NCBI RefSeq assembly: GCF_002964665.1
Contig: NZ_PQBZ01000042.1
Location: 62,001 to 126,000, forward strand
DNA: 64,000 nt
From: Pseudoalteromonas sp. T1lg23B
Lineage (GTDB): Bacteria; Pseudomonadota; Gammaproteobacteria; Enterobacterales; Alteromonadaceae
Direction of reading: 5' to 3'
The notes under the pieces were generated by a model. The model searched no databases, was not told where the DNA came from, and saw only the letters and a program-made list of their open reading frames with translations. This document shows positions 1 to 10,141 of this stretch, one piece after another. Position 1 is the stretch's first letter, and each line of letters begins with the position of its first letter. A program made the position numbers and the translations under genes.

Positions 1-534
1 GTAATAAACATCATCAATAAACACTGGTGGCTTTGCCCAATCTGCACCCTTTGGTTTACCACTGACGCTGACCGGTGTTTTCGCCGACGCGCTGACAAAC
101 TGGCTAAAAACTATTTGTTTACCATCCGGTGTCCAAGTCAGATTTCGAGGCGATTGAGTCAAGTTACTAATTTTCGCCACGGCCCCGGTATTTAACCATT
201 TAACATAGATTTGGCTACTGCCATCGCGAGTCGAGACAAAGGCTAAGCGATCACCCTGAGGGGAAAGAACTGGAGCATAATCAATATGCACGCCACTGGT
301 GACAGGCTGAAGTTGCTTGCTCTTAACATCGACAGACCAAATATTACTAACTTTCTTGTCTGTTTTGATATCCATGCGATTGCGGACAAAATATACCAAC
401 TTACCATCATCACTGAACTCAATCTGGTTAGCATATTCCAAGTCAAAAACGTCTATCAATTCTAGTGGCTTTTCGACAGCAAAGGCACTACTCATAACGA
501 GGCTTACACCAAATGCAAATACACAGTGTTTCAT
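1..534 (-). CDS. S9-family prolyl oligopeptidase, N-terminal part (gene runs off the window)
   Basis: The reading frame is open from an ATG at 534 to the window edge, giving the first 178 residues. Residues 1-19 form a signal peptide ending in SSAFA, so the protein is exported. The rest shows repeated blades of a Tolb/PD40-type beta-propeller, for example DYAPVLSPQGDRLAFVSTRD and NLTWTPDGKQIVFSQF, as in the N-terminal gate of S9 acylaminoacyl or dipeptidyl peptidases. The catalytic alpha/beta-hydrolase domain would lie beyond the left edge and cannot be seen. A GGAG ribosome site precedes the start. The likely role is periplasmic peptide degradation. A non-peptidase propeller protein cannot be fully excluded. 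Confidence 0.8.
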   Translation of the reverse strand, partial: MKHCVFAFGVSLVMSSAFAVEKPLELIDVFDLEYANQIEFSDDGKLVYFVRNRMDIKTDKKVSNIWSVDVKSKQLQPVTSGVHIDYAPVLSPQGDRLAFVSTRDGSSQIYVKWLNTGAVAKISNLTQSPRNLTWTPDGKQIVFSQFVSASAKTPVSVSGKPKGADWAKPPVFIDDVYY

Positions 535-593
535 CGTAGCTCCATTCCTTTTTTAAAGTGAGTCCTTAGTGTCAACCCAGCTGGTAGTTAAGG

Positions 594-1124
594 TCAATTA
601 TTTGCGATCAATGCAAGTTTTTGATCATTCACCCATTTACCCGCGATTTTGAAGTTGTCTTTTAGTGTACCTTCATGTTCAAACCCTAAAGAGGTTAACA
701 GCCCAAATGATGCCTCGTTACCCTCTGAAACCGTCGCTATGAGTTTGTGAAAGCCGCATTCCAATAGCGTAAACTTAATCAGTGCTACCGTTGACTCCTT
801 CGCATACCCCATTCCTTGAAATTCGGGCAAGATCATAAACCCTATCTCAGCTTGTCGGTATGGGTGCCACATGGCGAAAAATCCATGTAACCCAATGGCC
901 GTTCCAGTTTCTTTGCATTCAATCACCAAAGTTAACCACTGCTTTTGTTCTTTACACCAAGCACCTTGCTCATGACATCGCTGTTGAAACTTTGCAAAAA
1001 TATCCTCTTGTTCCATAACATCCGAGACCCAGCGAATAACGCTTTCTTCGCTATGCAGCTTTAGAAACAGAGGCCAATCCTGTTCTGTCATCAATCTCAA
1101 CACCAGCCTAGGGGTTTCTATCAT
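594..1124 (-). CDS. GNAT acetyltransferase, RimJ/RimL type
   Basis: A 176-residue protein beginning MIETPRLVLRLMTEQDW, the usual opening of RimJ/RimL-like N-acetyltransferases. The acetyl-CoA site is seen in the stretch around EIGFMILPEFQGMGYAKEST, and the C-terminal part has the usual NEASFGLLTSLGFEHEGTL segment. An upstream in-frame codon would add nine residues, but AAGGA lies six bases before the ATG at 1124, so that start is preferred. The substrate may be a protein N-terminus or a small amine and cannot be told from sequence. It stands alone between an S9 peptidase and an amidase on the same strand. Confidence 0.85.
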   Translation of the reverse strand: MIETPRLVLRLMTEQDWPLFLKLHSEESVIRWVSDVMEQEDIFAKFQQRCHEQGAWCKEQKQWLTLVIECKETGTAIGLHGFFAMWHPYRQAEIGFMILPEFQGMGYAKESTVALIKFTLLECGFHKLIATVSEGNEASFGLLTSLGFEHEGTLKDNFKIAGKWVNDQKLALIANN

Positions 1125-1195
1125 ATTCAATTCCTTATCACGCCCATACACTTCAGGCTTCTAAACACAAACCGTAAAGGGGCTTTACAGTCATT

Positions 1196-2734
1196 TCAAT
1201 CATCAATGCTGGATATAAAACGTGGTGATTTTCTAGCCTTGGTTGCCTGTTCAAATGCATAGCCTATCTCAAGTAACTTTCCTTCTTGATTAGCGCCACT
1301 AAAAAAGGATAACCCCAAAGGCAGCGCACGATATTCAGACATAGGCACTGTAATTATCGGATAGCCCGCAATTGCTGAAGGACTAGAGCTTAACCCAGTA
1401 AAATGATCACCATTTACTGTATCGATGACCCAAGCTGGGCCATTGGTAGGCGCTACAAGCGCGTCTAATCGATGTTCAGCGAGCAGTTTATCAATACCTT
1501 GCTGCCGCGCTTTTTCTATTACCAACTTTTTAGCCGCTAGATAGGCTTCGCTGGTTAAGTTACCTTTTTTACTCGCCATTTCCAGTAAGCCCTGACCGAA
1601 ACTTTGCCCAGCTAAAGCCTCATTGAAGGCTATCAATTGTGTTAGTGACTTAACTGACACCGAGTCTGGCGTATTTGCTAAGTACTGATTAACGCCATGC
1701 TTAAATTCATAAAGTAAAATATCAAACTCAGCCTGACTGAGCACTTCTTGATACTCCAAGGTTAAACTATCAACGATAATCGCCCCTTGGCTCTGTAGCA
1801 CTGTAATTGCTTGTGTAAATGCGTCGCTGGCGACGTTATTAAACTCACTGATATTACGCGCAATCCCGATACGCTTACCTTGCAAACCTTGAGCATCTAA
1901 ATGCTTTTGATAGTGTCCTTGTGGGCTGCCTGTTAATACCTCTAGCAGTACTGCTGCATCAGCGACAGTTCTGGTCATCGGGCCAACTGAGTCCTGTGAA
2001 TGAGACAGCGGGATCACGCCGTTGGCAAAAACCAAACCAACGGTGGGTTTTAATCCCACTATGGCAGTGTGAGCGGCAGGGCAGGTGATCGAGCCATCCG
2101 TCTCTGTACCAATCGCACCCACGGCTAAGTTGGCGGCAACCGCCACGGCTGAGCCAGAACTAGAGCCGCAAGGCGTGCGATTTAATACATATGGATTTTT
2201 AGTTTGTCCGCCCACATCACTCCAACCACTAGAGCTTTGTGTTGATTTGAAATTAGCCCACTCACTTAAATTGGCCTTGCCCAAAATGATTGCCCCAGCC
2301 GCTTTCAGCTGACTTATTAACTGCGCATCTTGCTTGGCGTAATTACTTTGTAATGCGACTGCGCCGGCTGTACTAGGCATTGCATCAGCGGTTTCAATAT
2401 TATCTTTTACAACGATGGGCATACCGAACAAGGGCCCGTGTTTATCAGTACTGGCGTGTGCTAAGTCTTTTGCTTTGGCAAGCTCAATCGCGTGTTTATT
2501 GACACTAATGATGGCGTTAAGTTTAGGACCCGCATCATCCAACTGGGCTATGCGTGCTAGGTAATACTCTGTGATTTGTTGATAACTGAGTTGCTGCTCA
2601 TCAACCAATTTCTGTAATTTCGAAATGCTATATTCTTCGAGGTTTACATTTGGCTGCTGCGCCAATGCTTTTGCGCCTATTAGACTTAATAAGCTGATAA
2701 CCGCAACACCACTGACATACTTTCTAATAAACAT
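1196..2734 (-). CDS. exported amidase (amidase signature family)
   Basis: A 512-residue amidase-signature enzyme that hydrolyses amides. The Ser-cisSer-Lys triad is visible: Lys110 in VVKDNIETAD, the serines in CGSSSGSA near 191-193, and the nucleophile Ser215 in GTETDGSITCPA. The first 25 residues are a signal peptide ending AKALAQ, so it probably acts in the periplasm, unlike the cytosolic GatA subunit. An upstream in-frame codon would add 20 residues before the signal peptide. The ATG at 2734 has AGAGGT just before it and gives a normal export signal. No GatB or GatC is nearby, so this is not the tRNA amidotransferase. The substrate is unknown. Confidence 0.88.
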   Translation of the reverse strand: MFIRKYVSGVAVISLLSLIGAKALAQQPNVNLEEYSISKLQKLVDEQQLSYQQITEYYLARIAQLDDAGPKLNAIISVNKHAIELAKAKDLAHASTDKHGPLFGMPIVVKDNIETADAMPSTAGAVALQSNYAKQDAQLISQLKAAGAIILGKANLSEWANFKSTQSSSGWSDVGGQTKNPYVLNRTPCGSSSGSAVAVAANLAVGAIGTETDGSITCPAAHTAIVGLKPTVGLVFANGVIPLSHSQDSVGPMTRTVADAAVLLEVLTGSPQGHYQKHLDAQGLQGKRIGIARNISEFNNVASDAFTQAITVLQSQGAIIVDSLTLEYQEVLSQAEFDILLYEFKHGVNQYLANTPDSVSVKSLTQLIAFNEALAGQSFGQGLLEMASKKGNLTSEAYLAAKKLVIEKARQQGIDKLLAEHRLDALVAPTNGPAWVIDTVNGDHFTGLSSSPSAIAGYPIITVPMSEYRALPLGLSFFSGANQEGKLLEIGYAFEQATKARKSPRFISSIDD

Positions 2735-2815
2735 GGGACCTCTAAAGCGAAGACATTTATGACCCATAGTTATAGAACAAGGTATGTTTGGCAAGTATTA
2801 TTGAGCCCATAAAAG

Positions 2816-2845
2816 AAACAGACCGGCTTGAGCCAGTCTGTTTTT
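2816..2845 (-). terminator. hairpin between glcB and the amidase gene
   Basis: A dyad with arms AAACAGAC and GTCTGTTT plus an inner GGC/GCC pair around a TTGA loop, followed by T-rich sequence in both directions. It lies just past the glcB stop at 2859 and would end glcB transcripts before the amidase gene. Confidence 0.65.
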
Positions 2846-2858
2846 ACATTGCTCAGTA

Positions 2859-5038
2859 TTATTTCTGAGCCTGTGCTTTGTATTTTAAGCGGTACTCATG
2901 TAGCAATGGTTCGGTGTAACCATTAGGCTGCTGTGCGCCTTTGAACACTAAATCTTGAGCGGCTTGAAATGCCAGATTCGTAGCCAATGATTGCTCGTCC
3001 ACCGCCATCGGGCGGTAATTTTCATCATGTTGATTTTGGCTGTCTACCACATGCGCCATACGGGCAAATGTCTGTTTTACTTGCTCTGGCGTACAGATCC
3101 CATGCTTTAACCAATTCGCAATATGCTGACTTGAAATTCGTAATGTTGCTCTGTCTTCCATCAAGCCTATATGATTAATATCAGGCACCTTAGAGCAGCC
3201 TATACCTTGGTCTATCCAACGTACTACATATCCTAAAATACCCTGAATATTGTTATCCAGCTCGGCTTGAATATCTTCTTTACTGAGTGAGGTATCTAGC
3301 AATAAAGGCGGGGTCAGCAAGTCTTGCAACGAAGCCTGTTGGCGACTCATTAGCTCACGCTGTTTCGCAAATACATCAACAAAGTGATAGTGCATCGCAT
3401 GTAGCGTTGCAGCAGTGGGAGAGGGCACCCAAGCCGTGTTGGCACCCGCTTCAGGATGCGCGATCTTTTGCTCCATCATCAATGCCATTTTGTCTGGCAT
3501 CGGCCACATCCCTTTGCCATTTGTGCCTTACCACTGAACCCACACGCAAGACCGATATCAACGTTGCGATCTTCATATGCTGCGATCCAAGGTTGTGATT
3601 TTATCTGCGCTTTTGGTAAGACTGGACCCGCCTGCATTGAGGTATGAATTTCATCGCCAGTGCGGTCTAAAAATCCAGTATTGATAAACACCACTCGTGA
3701 TTTTGCTTGCGCGATACAGGCCTTCAAGTTCACTGATGTTCTGCGTTCTTCGTCCATTATGCCCAACTTTATGGTGTTGGGTGGTAGTCGTAACAGCGCT
3801 TCAACTTCACTAAATAATTGCTCGGTGAAGGCAACTTCTTCAGGGCCATGCATTTTTGGCTTAACAATGTTGATGCTTTGCGCGCTTGAATTATGAACCG
3901 GGCTATTACCTTGAAGGTCGTGTAAAGCACACAACGAGGTGATCACAGCATCCATGATCCCTTCAAATACCTGTTCTCCATGTTTATCGAGTATCGCGGG
4001 GTTGCGCATTAGGTGGCCAACATTGCGTACAAACATCATACTGCGGCCTTTAAGCGTTATTCGCTCACCCTGTTTACTTAGATAGTGTCGGTCCTCATTT
4101 AAGCGCCGAGTAATCGATTGTCCTTGTTTAGAAAACGTTTCAGACAATGTGCCTTGCATCAGCCCTAACCAGTTTTGATACACCTGCACTTTGTCTTGTG
4201 CATCCACAGCCGCAACTGAATCTTCACAATCCATAATGGTAGTCAGCGCTGATTCTAGTAGGACATCTTTGATCCCTGCTTTATCAGCTTGCCCGACAGT
4301 GCTGTGCGGATCAATTTGAATTTCTATATGTAAATCATGATGTTTGAGTAAAATAGCGGTTGGATTTTGAGGCTGTCCCTGATAACCCACAAATTGTTCC
4401 TCTGACGCCAACGCTACTTGTGTTGAATCATTCAGCGTCACCACTAATTTACCGTCTAACACCGCGTAGCCACTGCTTTCAATATGTGAACCACTTGCAA
4501 GGGGCAAGGCCTTGTCCAGAAATTGGCGCGCATAGGCCATCACTTTAAAGCCGCGAACAGGATTATAAGCGAGTGTCTTTTCTGCACCATCGTCTTCAGG
4601 CAGTAAATCGGTGCCATACAAAGCATCGTAAAGTGAGCCCCAACGTGCATTGGCGGCGTTTAAGGCAAACCTGGCGTTACTGACCGGTACCACCAACTGA
4701 GGCGCAGCGGCTAATGCTATCTCAGGCTCTACACTGTGTGTATCAATGCAGACATCCTCAGGTTCGCTATGTAAATAACCGATGTTTTCTAAAAATGTCC
4801 GATATTGAACTGCGTCCCACTCAGGGTGTTGCTGATGAAAGGTATCAATCTGCTGCTGTAACAAATCTCTTTTACTGAGCAAAGCTTTATTCAAAGGTGA
4901 GAGTGTATCGATAATACAGGCAAAGCCTTGCCAAAAGGCTTGCTCAGTAATCCCTGTGCCAGGCAGAGCCTGTTGATTTACAAAGTCATATAGGCATTGA
5001 TCGATAGTCAATCCAGCCTCTTGTACGCTCGCATGCAT
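2859..5038 (-). pseudogene. glcB: malate synthase G, split by one -1 frameshift
   Basis: The two overlapping frames together encode a complete malate synthase G of about 726 residues (E. coli GlcB has 723). It condenses glyoxylate with acetyl-CoA in the glyoxylate shunt. Seen motifs include [33 protein letters not shown] and, in the second frame, [18 protein letters not shown] with the catalytic Asp region. The first frame ends early after [11 protein letters not shown]. The second picks up exactly at MWPMPDKM, so one base is missing at the CCC run at 3510-3512 on the plus strand. The coding strand there reads AAAGGGATG, which is also a canonical slippery heptamer (A AAG GGA). The start ATG at 5038 has AGGAT before it. 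It is divergent from aceA, its pathway partner. It may be a sequencing error, a mutation or, less likely, programmed frameshifting. Confidence 0.85.
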
Positions 5039-5260
5039 AACGGTGATCCTAAGTCGATTTTGAACGGGTTTAAATAACCATATCGCATTTGAGCACAAAA
5101 CAAACCCCAAAATACATTCACCAAAAATATACTCACAATAACAACTATAAATTTAAAAAATCTAGATTTCGGGCCTAGTGTGTAATTAAGCGCCAGTGGC
5201 TAGACCAGTGCGCAACTCTCACAACTAAAAAATATTTAACCCGTTCGAAGGAATTTAATT

Positions 5261-6865
5261 ATGACTCGTTATCAATCACAGCTAGATAAGTTCGCTACCC
5301 TTTGCCAAACACAAGGTAAAACTTGGCAGTCAATCAGTCCTGAATTTGCAAGTAGAATGAACTTGCAAAACCGCTTTAAAACGGGATTGGATATTGCCAA
5401 ATATACCGCCAAAGTAATGCGAGCAGACATGAGCGCTTACGATCAAGATAGCAGTCAGTACACGCAATCACTAGGTTGCTGGCATGGCTTTACTGCTCAG
5501 CAAATGATGATGGCAATCAAGAGACATCAGAAAACAACCAAGCGCTCATATGTTTACCTGAGCGGTTGGATGGTCGCAGCATTACGCTCAGAGTTTGGCC
5601 CTTTGCCAGATCAAAGCATGCATGAGAAAACTTCGGTGCCTAAATTAATCGAGGAAATCTACACATTTTTGAAACAAGCAGACGCTCGTGAATTAGATCA
5701 CCTGTATCGCGAGTTAGATGAAGCAAATGCTAAAGGTTTGGATAGCAGCGCAATTGTTGAAAAAATTGATAACTTTGAAACTCATGTTGTTCCCATCATT
5801 GCTGATATCGATGCGGGCTTTGGTAACGAAGAAGCAACCTACCTTCTGGCTAAAAAGATGATTGAAGCGGGTGCATGTGCGATTCAAATCGAAAACCAAG
5901 TATCAGATGCCAAACAATGTGGTCATCAGGCTGGTAAGGTAACCGTTCCTCATGAAGACTTCCTCGCTAAAATTAACGCTGTCCGTTACGCATTCTTAGA
6001 GCTGGGTGTAGAAGACGGTATCATCGTAGCGCGTACAGACTCGTTAGGTGCCAGCCTGACACAAAAAGTACCTGTGTCGAAAGCACCGGGCGATTTAGCC
6101 AGCCAATATACCGCATTTTTAGACACCACTCCGGTTAACAGTGCTGACGACCTTCAAGATGGCGAAATGGCCATTAAACTTGATGGTCAATTGCGCAAAC
6201 CTGTTCGCTTAGATAACGGTTTGTATCAATTCAGAGCGGGCACAGAAAAAGATCGCGTAGTATTAGATTGTGTTACCAGCTTGCAATCAGGTGCTGATTT
6301 ACTTTGGATTGAAACAGAAAAACCAAACGTTCAACAAATTGCAGAATTGGTCAATCGAGTAAAAGAGCAGGTTCCCAATGCCAAACTGGTATACAACAAC
6401 TCGCCTTCGTTTAACTGGACATTGAAATTCCGTGAGCAAGTGTATGCTCAGTGGCAACAAGAAGGGAAAGATCTATCTCAATACCCAGATCCAAGCCAAG
6501 ATGCGAAAGCGCTGATGGATCCGCAACTGGATGATTCAGAGCTAGCAACAGCCGCAGATATCCTAGTACAAAATTTCCAACGCGATGGGGCGCGAGAAGC
6601 GGGGATCTTCCACCATCTAATTACTTTGCCAACCTATCACACCGCAGCTTTAAGTACTGATATTCTGGCTGAAGGTTACTTTGGTGATTTAGGTATGCTC
6701 GCTTATGTACGCGATGTACAACGACAAGAAATTCGCCGTGAACAAGCATCCGTTAAGCATCAGGATCTTGCGGGTTCTAATATTGGCGATACACATAAAG
6801 AATACTTTTCTGGGGAAAACGCTCTAAAAGCGGGTGGAGAAGCGAACACCATGAACCAATTCTAA
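5261..6865 (+). CDS. aceA: isocitrate lyase, long form
   Basis: A 534-residue isocitrate lyase that cleaves isocitrate to succinate and glyoxylate. The catalytic motif is KQCGHQAGK with Cys220, and PIIADIDAGFGNEEATY is the metal-binding region. The protein is about 100 residues longer than E. coli AceA (434), as in the long isocitrate lyases of Pseudomonas and related marine bacteria; the insert is around residues 265-330. GAAGGA lies before the ATG. The gene faces away from glcB across a 222 bp gap (5039-5260), so both shunt genes probably share control there, though I see no operator I can name. A terminator follows. Confidence 0.95.
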   Translation: MTRYQSQLDKFATLCQTQGKTWQSISPEFASRMNLQNRFKTGLDIAKYTAKVMRADMSAYDQDSSQYTQSLGCWHGFTAQQMMMAIKRHQKTTKRSYVYLSGWMVAALRSEFGPLPDQSMHEKTSVPKLIEEIYTFLKQADARELDHLYRELDEANAKGLDSSAIVEKIDNFETHVVPIIADIDAGFGNEEATYLLAKKMIEAGACAIQIENQVSDAKQCGHQAGKVTVPHEDFLAKINAVRYAFLELGVEDGIIVARTDSLGASLTQKVPVSKAPGDLASQYTAFLDTTPVNSADDLQDGEMAIKLDGQLRKPVRLDNGLYQFRAGTEKDRVVLDCVTSLQSGADLLWIETEKPNVQQIAELVNRVKEQVPNAKLVYNNSPSFNWTLKFREQVYAQWQQEGKDLSQYPDPSQDAKALMDPQLDDSELATAADILVQNFQRDGAREAGIFHHLITLPTYHTAALSTDILAEGYFGDLGMLAYVRDVQRQEIRREQASVKHQDLAGSNIGDTHKEYFSGENALKAGGEANTMNQF

Positions 6866-6892
6866 AACCAACCGAGGTTGTTCCTTAACTCA

Positions 6893-6914
6893 GGGGTCTA
6901 TCGGCCCCTTTTTT
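6893..6914 (+). terminator. terminator of aceA
   Basis: A GGGG/CCCC stem with one extra pair around a short loop is followed by TTTTTT, 28 bases after the aceA stop. Confidence 0.75.
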
Positions 6915-6932
6915 AATGGCTTTAAGGTTTTT

Positions 6933-7179
6933 GGATCAGTATTTTACCAAATCATACCGACGGCACCGAACCTAGTGGGATAGCTATCGTTGCGTCGCTA
7001 AAATCTGAGGAAAACAGGTTCATTATCAAACTTCTTCAAATATTGAGCATGTTTTTGCCCATTTCCAGAGCAAAATTTTACTAAGCTACACCGTATTGGA
7101 ACACTATTTTACTAACTTGCTGTGCAAATAAACCAAGTTTTTACCAACTCATTTGCGGGCAAACCGAAATTTTACTAAC
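6933..7179 (+). repeat. satellite array of five origin-like iterons
   Basis: Five sites with the core TTTTACYAA occur in the same orientation. The first, at 6933, reads GGATCAGTATTTTACCAAA and matches the site at 17449 before rep (GGATCAGTTTTTTACTAAC) at 16 of its first 18 bases. The other four end at 7085, 7116, 7148 and 7179. They are spaced 31, 32 and 31 bp apart, about three helical turns, so one protein could bind them on the same face. The likely ligand is the Rep protein encoded at 17535. Only about 11 bases are conserved per unit, and no cas genes are present, so this is not a CRISPR array. The function is inferred from the sequence match alone. Confidence 0.6.
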
Positions 7180-8113
7180 TCATTGATTAATAATGTTAGC
7201 AAACACCATTATTGAAAAATATTCAATTTGTAAACCCCCTTTACAGTTTTTAATACAACCTTATACAAGCCAGTACATTGCCAATCTAAATCAGTAAAAA
7301 TAGCACGTTTTATATTTTTTTATCTACTACATCGTAAAAATAATGAAGGCCATCCAAGCTCAACGTATCATAAAACGGTTATGACCAAAACGTTTAGCAG
7401 ACCACAAAGTACACATCCTGCTGTGCCGACATTGGTAAGCTTCCTTTTTGGCTGCGCTTAGTGAAAATCACATAACTTACTGAATTTAAATAAAATTAAT
7501 ATATGTCGATACTTATCACTCGGCATATTGCTGTCGGTTTTCGTTATTGCTTAAGTTAGTAAATTCATGATCTGTCACCTCGTATAACTGAGTGTTACGC
7601 TAAGTAAGAACCCGTTTAATAGCCCACGGTAAAAGAACACAATATAGGTTGAGCACGCACTTTTACTTCAAATCAGAGAAGCTAAAGCAATTCATTAATT
7701 GATTGGACGAGTAGATTGATAGGGTAGTAAACTCGTATGGCCCGAAAAATGACGACCATTCATTTTGATGTAGATAGCGCCTTTGTGTCAGCTCAGTATC
7801 AATATACAGTGCCAGCATATGGATCAGATTATTACTAACTTGAGGTGAAATACTCGAAGCGACAAGCACAGCTCTCTATGCTCAAGCGTAGTAATGTTTT
7901 ATATAGATGATGTTTGTAACACCCCAATAAGATAACGTGAGCCCTAGGCAGGGCCAGTACTTTTTAACTGCAAAACAAAAATAAAACCAACCTTTTATAT
8001 TAATTAAGACTAAAAAGTTATATTTCAGTAATCTTTTGATCTAATCCTTTTTTACTCCATTTTTCTTACACATTTTTTGTGTCTAATAATCGCCATAGAC
8101 GGAGGAAGATTAA
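7180..8113. other. gene-poor stretch before the small membrane protein
   Basis: Together with the repeat array this makes a 1.2 kb gap after aceA. All frames are broken by frequent stops, and the longest open frame (7663-7869, minus) has no ribosome site or recognisable content. The base composition is AT-rich. Apart from the ribosome site GGAGGAAG at the right end I see no supported feature. Confidence 0.5.
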
Positions 8114-8611
8114 ATGACACAACCCACCATCAAACATGGCGATTGGGCAAAAATTGTAGAGTCACGCTCGAAGAAGAAACAAGCAGCAAAGAATAAAAGA
8201 AACAATGTTACGGCCGTTTTAGCATTGTTTTTTGGATTCGTAGCCTTTGCAATGCTGTGGTCAATGATTTTTGATAGCACCAACAAAAGTAACATACCCG
8301 TGTTAAAGACAGAGCAAAAACAAAGAATTGCTCGTCATTTCTCGAAACAATTCATCATGGGTAATTGGCACTTTTATGATGCTGAATTTACCAGTTCAGA
8401 CATTAATATTTTAATCAAAATACCTACAAAAATAGCGATGAATGAACAACAGCTGGCTCAATATATAAAAGGTTCAATATGTCCATCGTCCAACAACCGT
8501 ATATGGCACGATGTTAATCATTATAACCTGTATATTAATCTATTTGTCGGTAAACCGCGCAATGGTACGTACGCACAATGTGATAACCCCAATACTCGTT
8601 ACACTGGCTAA
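8114..8611 (+). CDS. hypothetical single-pass membrane protein
   Basis: A 165-residue protein that I do not recognise. A basic cytoplasmic segment (RSKKKQAAKNKRN, residues 18-30) is followed by one membrane helix at about 32-53 (VTAVLALFFGFVAFAMLW), leaving some 110 residues outside the membrane by the positive-inside rule. The outer part has two cysteines (in ICPSSNN and AQCDNP) that could form a disulphide. A very strong ribosome site (GGAGGAAG) eight bases before the ATG supports a real gene. It stands alone between a gene-poor gap and the convergent rmuC. Confidence 0.7.
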   Translation: MTQPTIKHGDWAKIVESRSKKKQAAKNKRNNVTAVLALFFGFVAFAMLWSMIFDSTNKSNIPVLKTEQKQRIARHFSKQFIMGNWHFYDAEFTSSDINILIKIPTKIAMNEQQLAQYIKGSICPSSNNRIWHDVNHYNLYINLFVGKPRNGTYAQCDNPNTRYTG

Positions 8612-8637
8612 AGTTGCCAGTGTAAAGGGGGTTAACA

Positions 8638-10080
8638 CTATTCTAATTCTAGACGCGCTTTCTCTGTAATTTCATTTGGTAGTGACTTAGTAACAGAAAC
8701 TCCCAATTCCTTGAATTCAGAAGCCTGCTTGATCAAATTTCCCTTACCACTGTAGAGCTGAGCAAAAGCTTTGTCGTAACTCTCTTTTGCCTTGTCTAAT
8801 TGTTTACCAACACCATCCATACTGTTTAAAAACGCATTGAGCTTGTTGTAAAACTTTTCAGCCCGTTGAGCAAGCTCTCGGCTATGCTTACTCTGTTCTT
8901 CAAACTTCCATAACTGTTTTACGATATTTAAACTGGTCAACAAAGTCGTAGGGGTGGCAACCAATACATTCATGTCCAAAGCCTGCTGATAGAGTCCAGG
9001 ATTATGCTTTATTGCTTCCACAAAAGCCGACTCAACGGGGATAAACATAATCACTACTTCGGGAGAATTGAGTCCAGGCAATCGCTCGTATGATTTATCA
9101 CCTAACTCTTTTATCCTTGCTTGGATAGCCTGACAATGTTCAACCAATGCACTTTGCGCTTGATCAGCGTTGTCTGCATTAACATAGCGAGTATAGGCAT
9201 TAAGCGATGTTTTCGCGTCTATCACAAGATGGCGCTGCTGCGGTAAATACACAATAACATCAGGACGAAACTTACCTTGTTCGGTAGTAAACGACACTTC
9301 GCGTTTGTAATCAAAGCCAGCTCTTAAACCCGCACTATCAAGCACATTTTCCAGCATTAACTCACCCCAATTACCTTGAGTTTTCTTCTGACCTTGTAAC
9401 GCGGTGGTGAGTCTATCTGCTTGTTCTGTGATCGACTTGTTATTTGCCTGTAAGTGCAGCAGCTCGGTTTTTAACGATGCTCTTTGTTTTAACTCTTCAC
9501 TATGAATCGCTTCCATTTTATCTCTGAAGCCTTTCAATTCACCTTGCACCGGTTGAAGGATCTGATTTAAACGCTCTTGACTTTGGATATTAAAACGCGC
9601 GGTTTTCTCTTCGAATATTTGGTTTGCGATATTTTCAAATTCTTGTTTTAGGAGCGCTTTAGACTTTTCTAGCTGAGCGATTTGTGCTTCAAAAGCCTGT
9701 TGCTTCTGTTCGAGAGTGGTTCTTAGATCTGTCAATTCGATCTCTAGCCCATGTGCCTGTTCACGGCTTTGCGCCAGTGATTGCTCGCTTTGTTGCCACA
9801 ATCGTTGATACTGCTCAGACTGCAGTTGCTTTTCAGATAAACGCGCTTGGTATTGCTCGCAATGACCATGTAATTGTAATTTATCCGCTTGTAACTGAGT
9901 GAGTTGCTGCACAAGTATGGACTTTTGTGACTCTTGTTGCGCTAGATTCTGCTCGATAATTACGAGTTGAGAAGAAAGTCGCTGTCTCTGAATCAAGTAC
10001 CAAGGAAAGGCAAGCAGTGCGCCAGCGCTTGCACAGACAACATGTAACCAACTTATTTGTGATATAACGGCATCAAGCAT
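8638..10080 (-). CDS. rmuC: DNA recombination protein RmuC
   Basis: A 480-residue RmuC-family protein. An N-terminal membrane anchor at about residues 12-30 is followed by a long Gln/Glu-rich coiled coil (about 35-200) and the RmuC domain. The domain holds the PD-(D/E)xK-like core: FRPDVIVYLPQQRHLVIDAKTSL, then the conserved VVIMFIPVESAF. In E. coli rmuC mutations raise inversion at short inverted repeats, and the protein is thought to be a membrane-tethered nuclease guarding against foreign or aberrant DNA. The length agrees with the family (475 in E. coli). It is monocistronic, 61 bp from the response regulator gene on the same strand. Confidence 0.93.
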   Translation of the reverse strand: MLDAVISQISWLHVVCASAGALLAFPWYLIQRQRLSSQLVIIEQNLAQQESQKSILVQQLTQLQADKLQLHGHCEQYQARLSEKQLQSEQYQRLWQQSEQSLAQSREQAHGLEIELTDLRTTLEQKQQAFEAQIAQLEKSKALLKQEFENIANQIFEEKTARFNIQSQERLNQILQPVQGELKGFRDKMEAIHSEELKQRASLKTELLHLQANNKSITEQADRLTTALQGQKKTQGNWGELMLENVLDSAGLRAGFDYKREVSFTTEQGKFRPDVIVYLPQQRHLVIDAKTSLNAYTRYVNADNADQAQSALVEHCQAIQARIKELGDKSYERLPGLNSPEVVIMFIPVESAFVEAIKHNPGLYQQALDMNVLVATPTTLLTSLNIVKQLWKFEEQSKHSRELAQRAEKFYNKLNAFLNSMDGVGKQLDKAKESYDKAFAQLYSGKGNLIKQASEFKELGVSVTKSLPNEITEKARLELE

Positions 10081-10141
10081 ACTTTATCTCGAAGATAACT
10101 GTCTTATACTTGATGATACCTTAGTGAGTCATTACAAGCAC

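Noticed and set aside
3479..3509. Reading the two glcB frames as two separate overlapping genes
   Set aside because: Each alone lacks essential parts, and the join reproduces malate synthase G exactly. No ribosome site precedes the second frame.
7055..7179. Regular 31-32 bp spacing that could suggest a CRISPR array
   Set aside because: Only about 11 bases per unit are conserved, there are four units in the regular run, no leader and no cas genes. The match to origin iterons explains it better.
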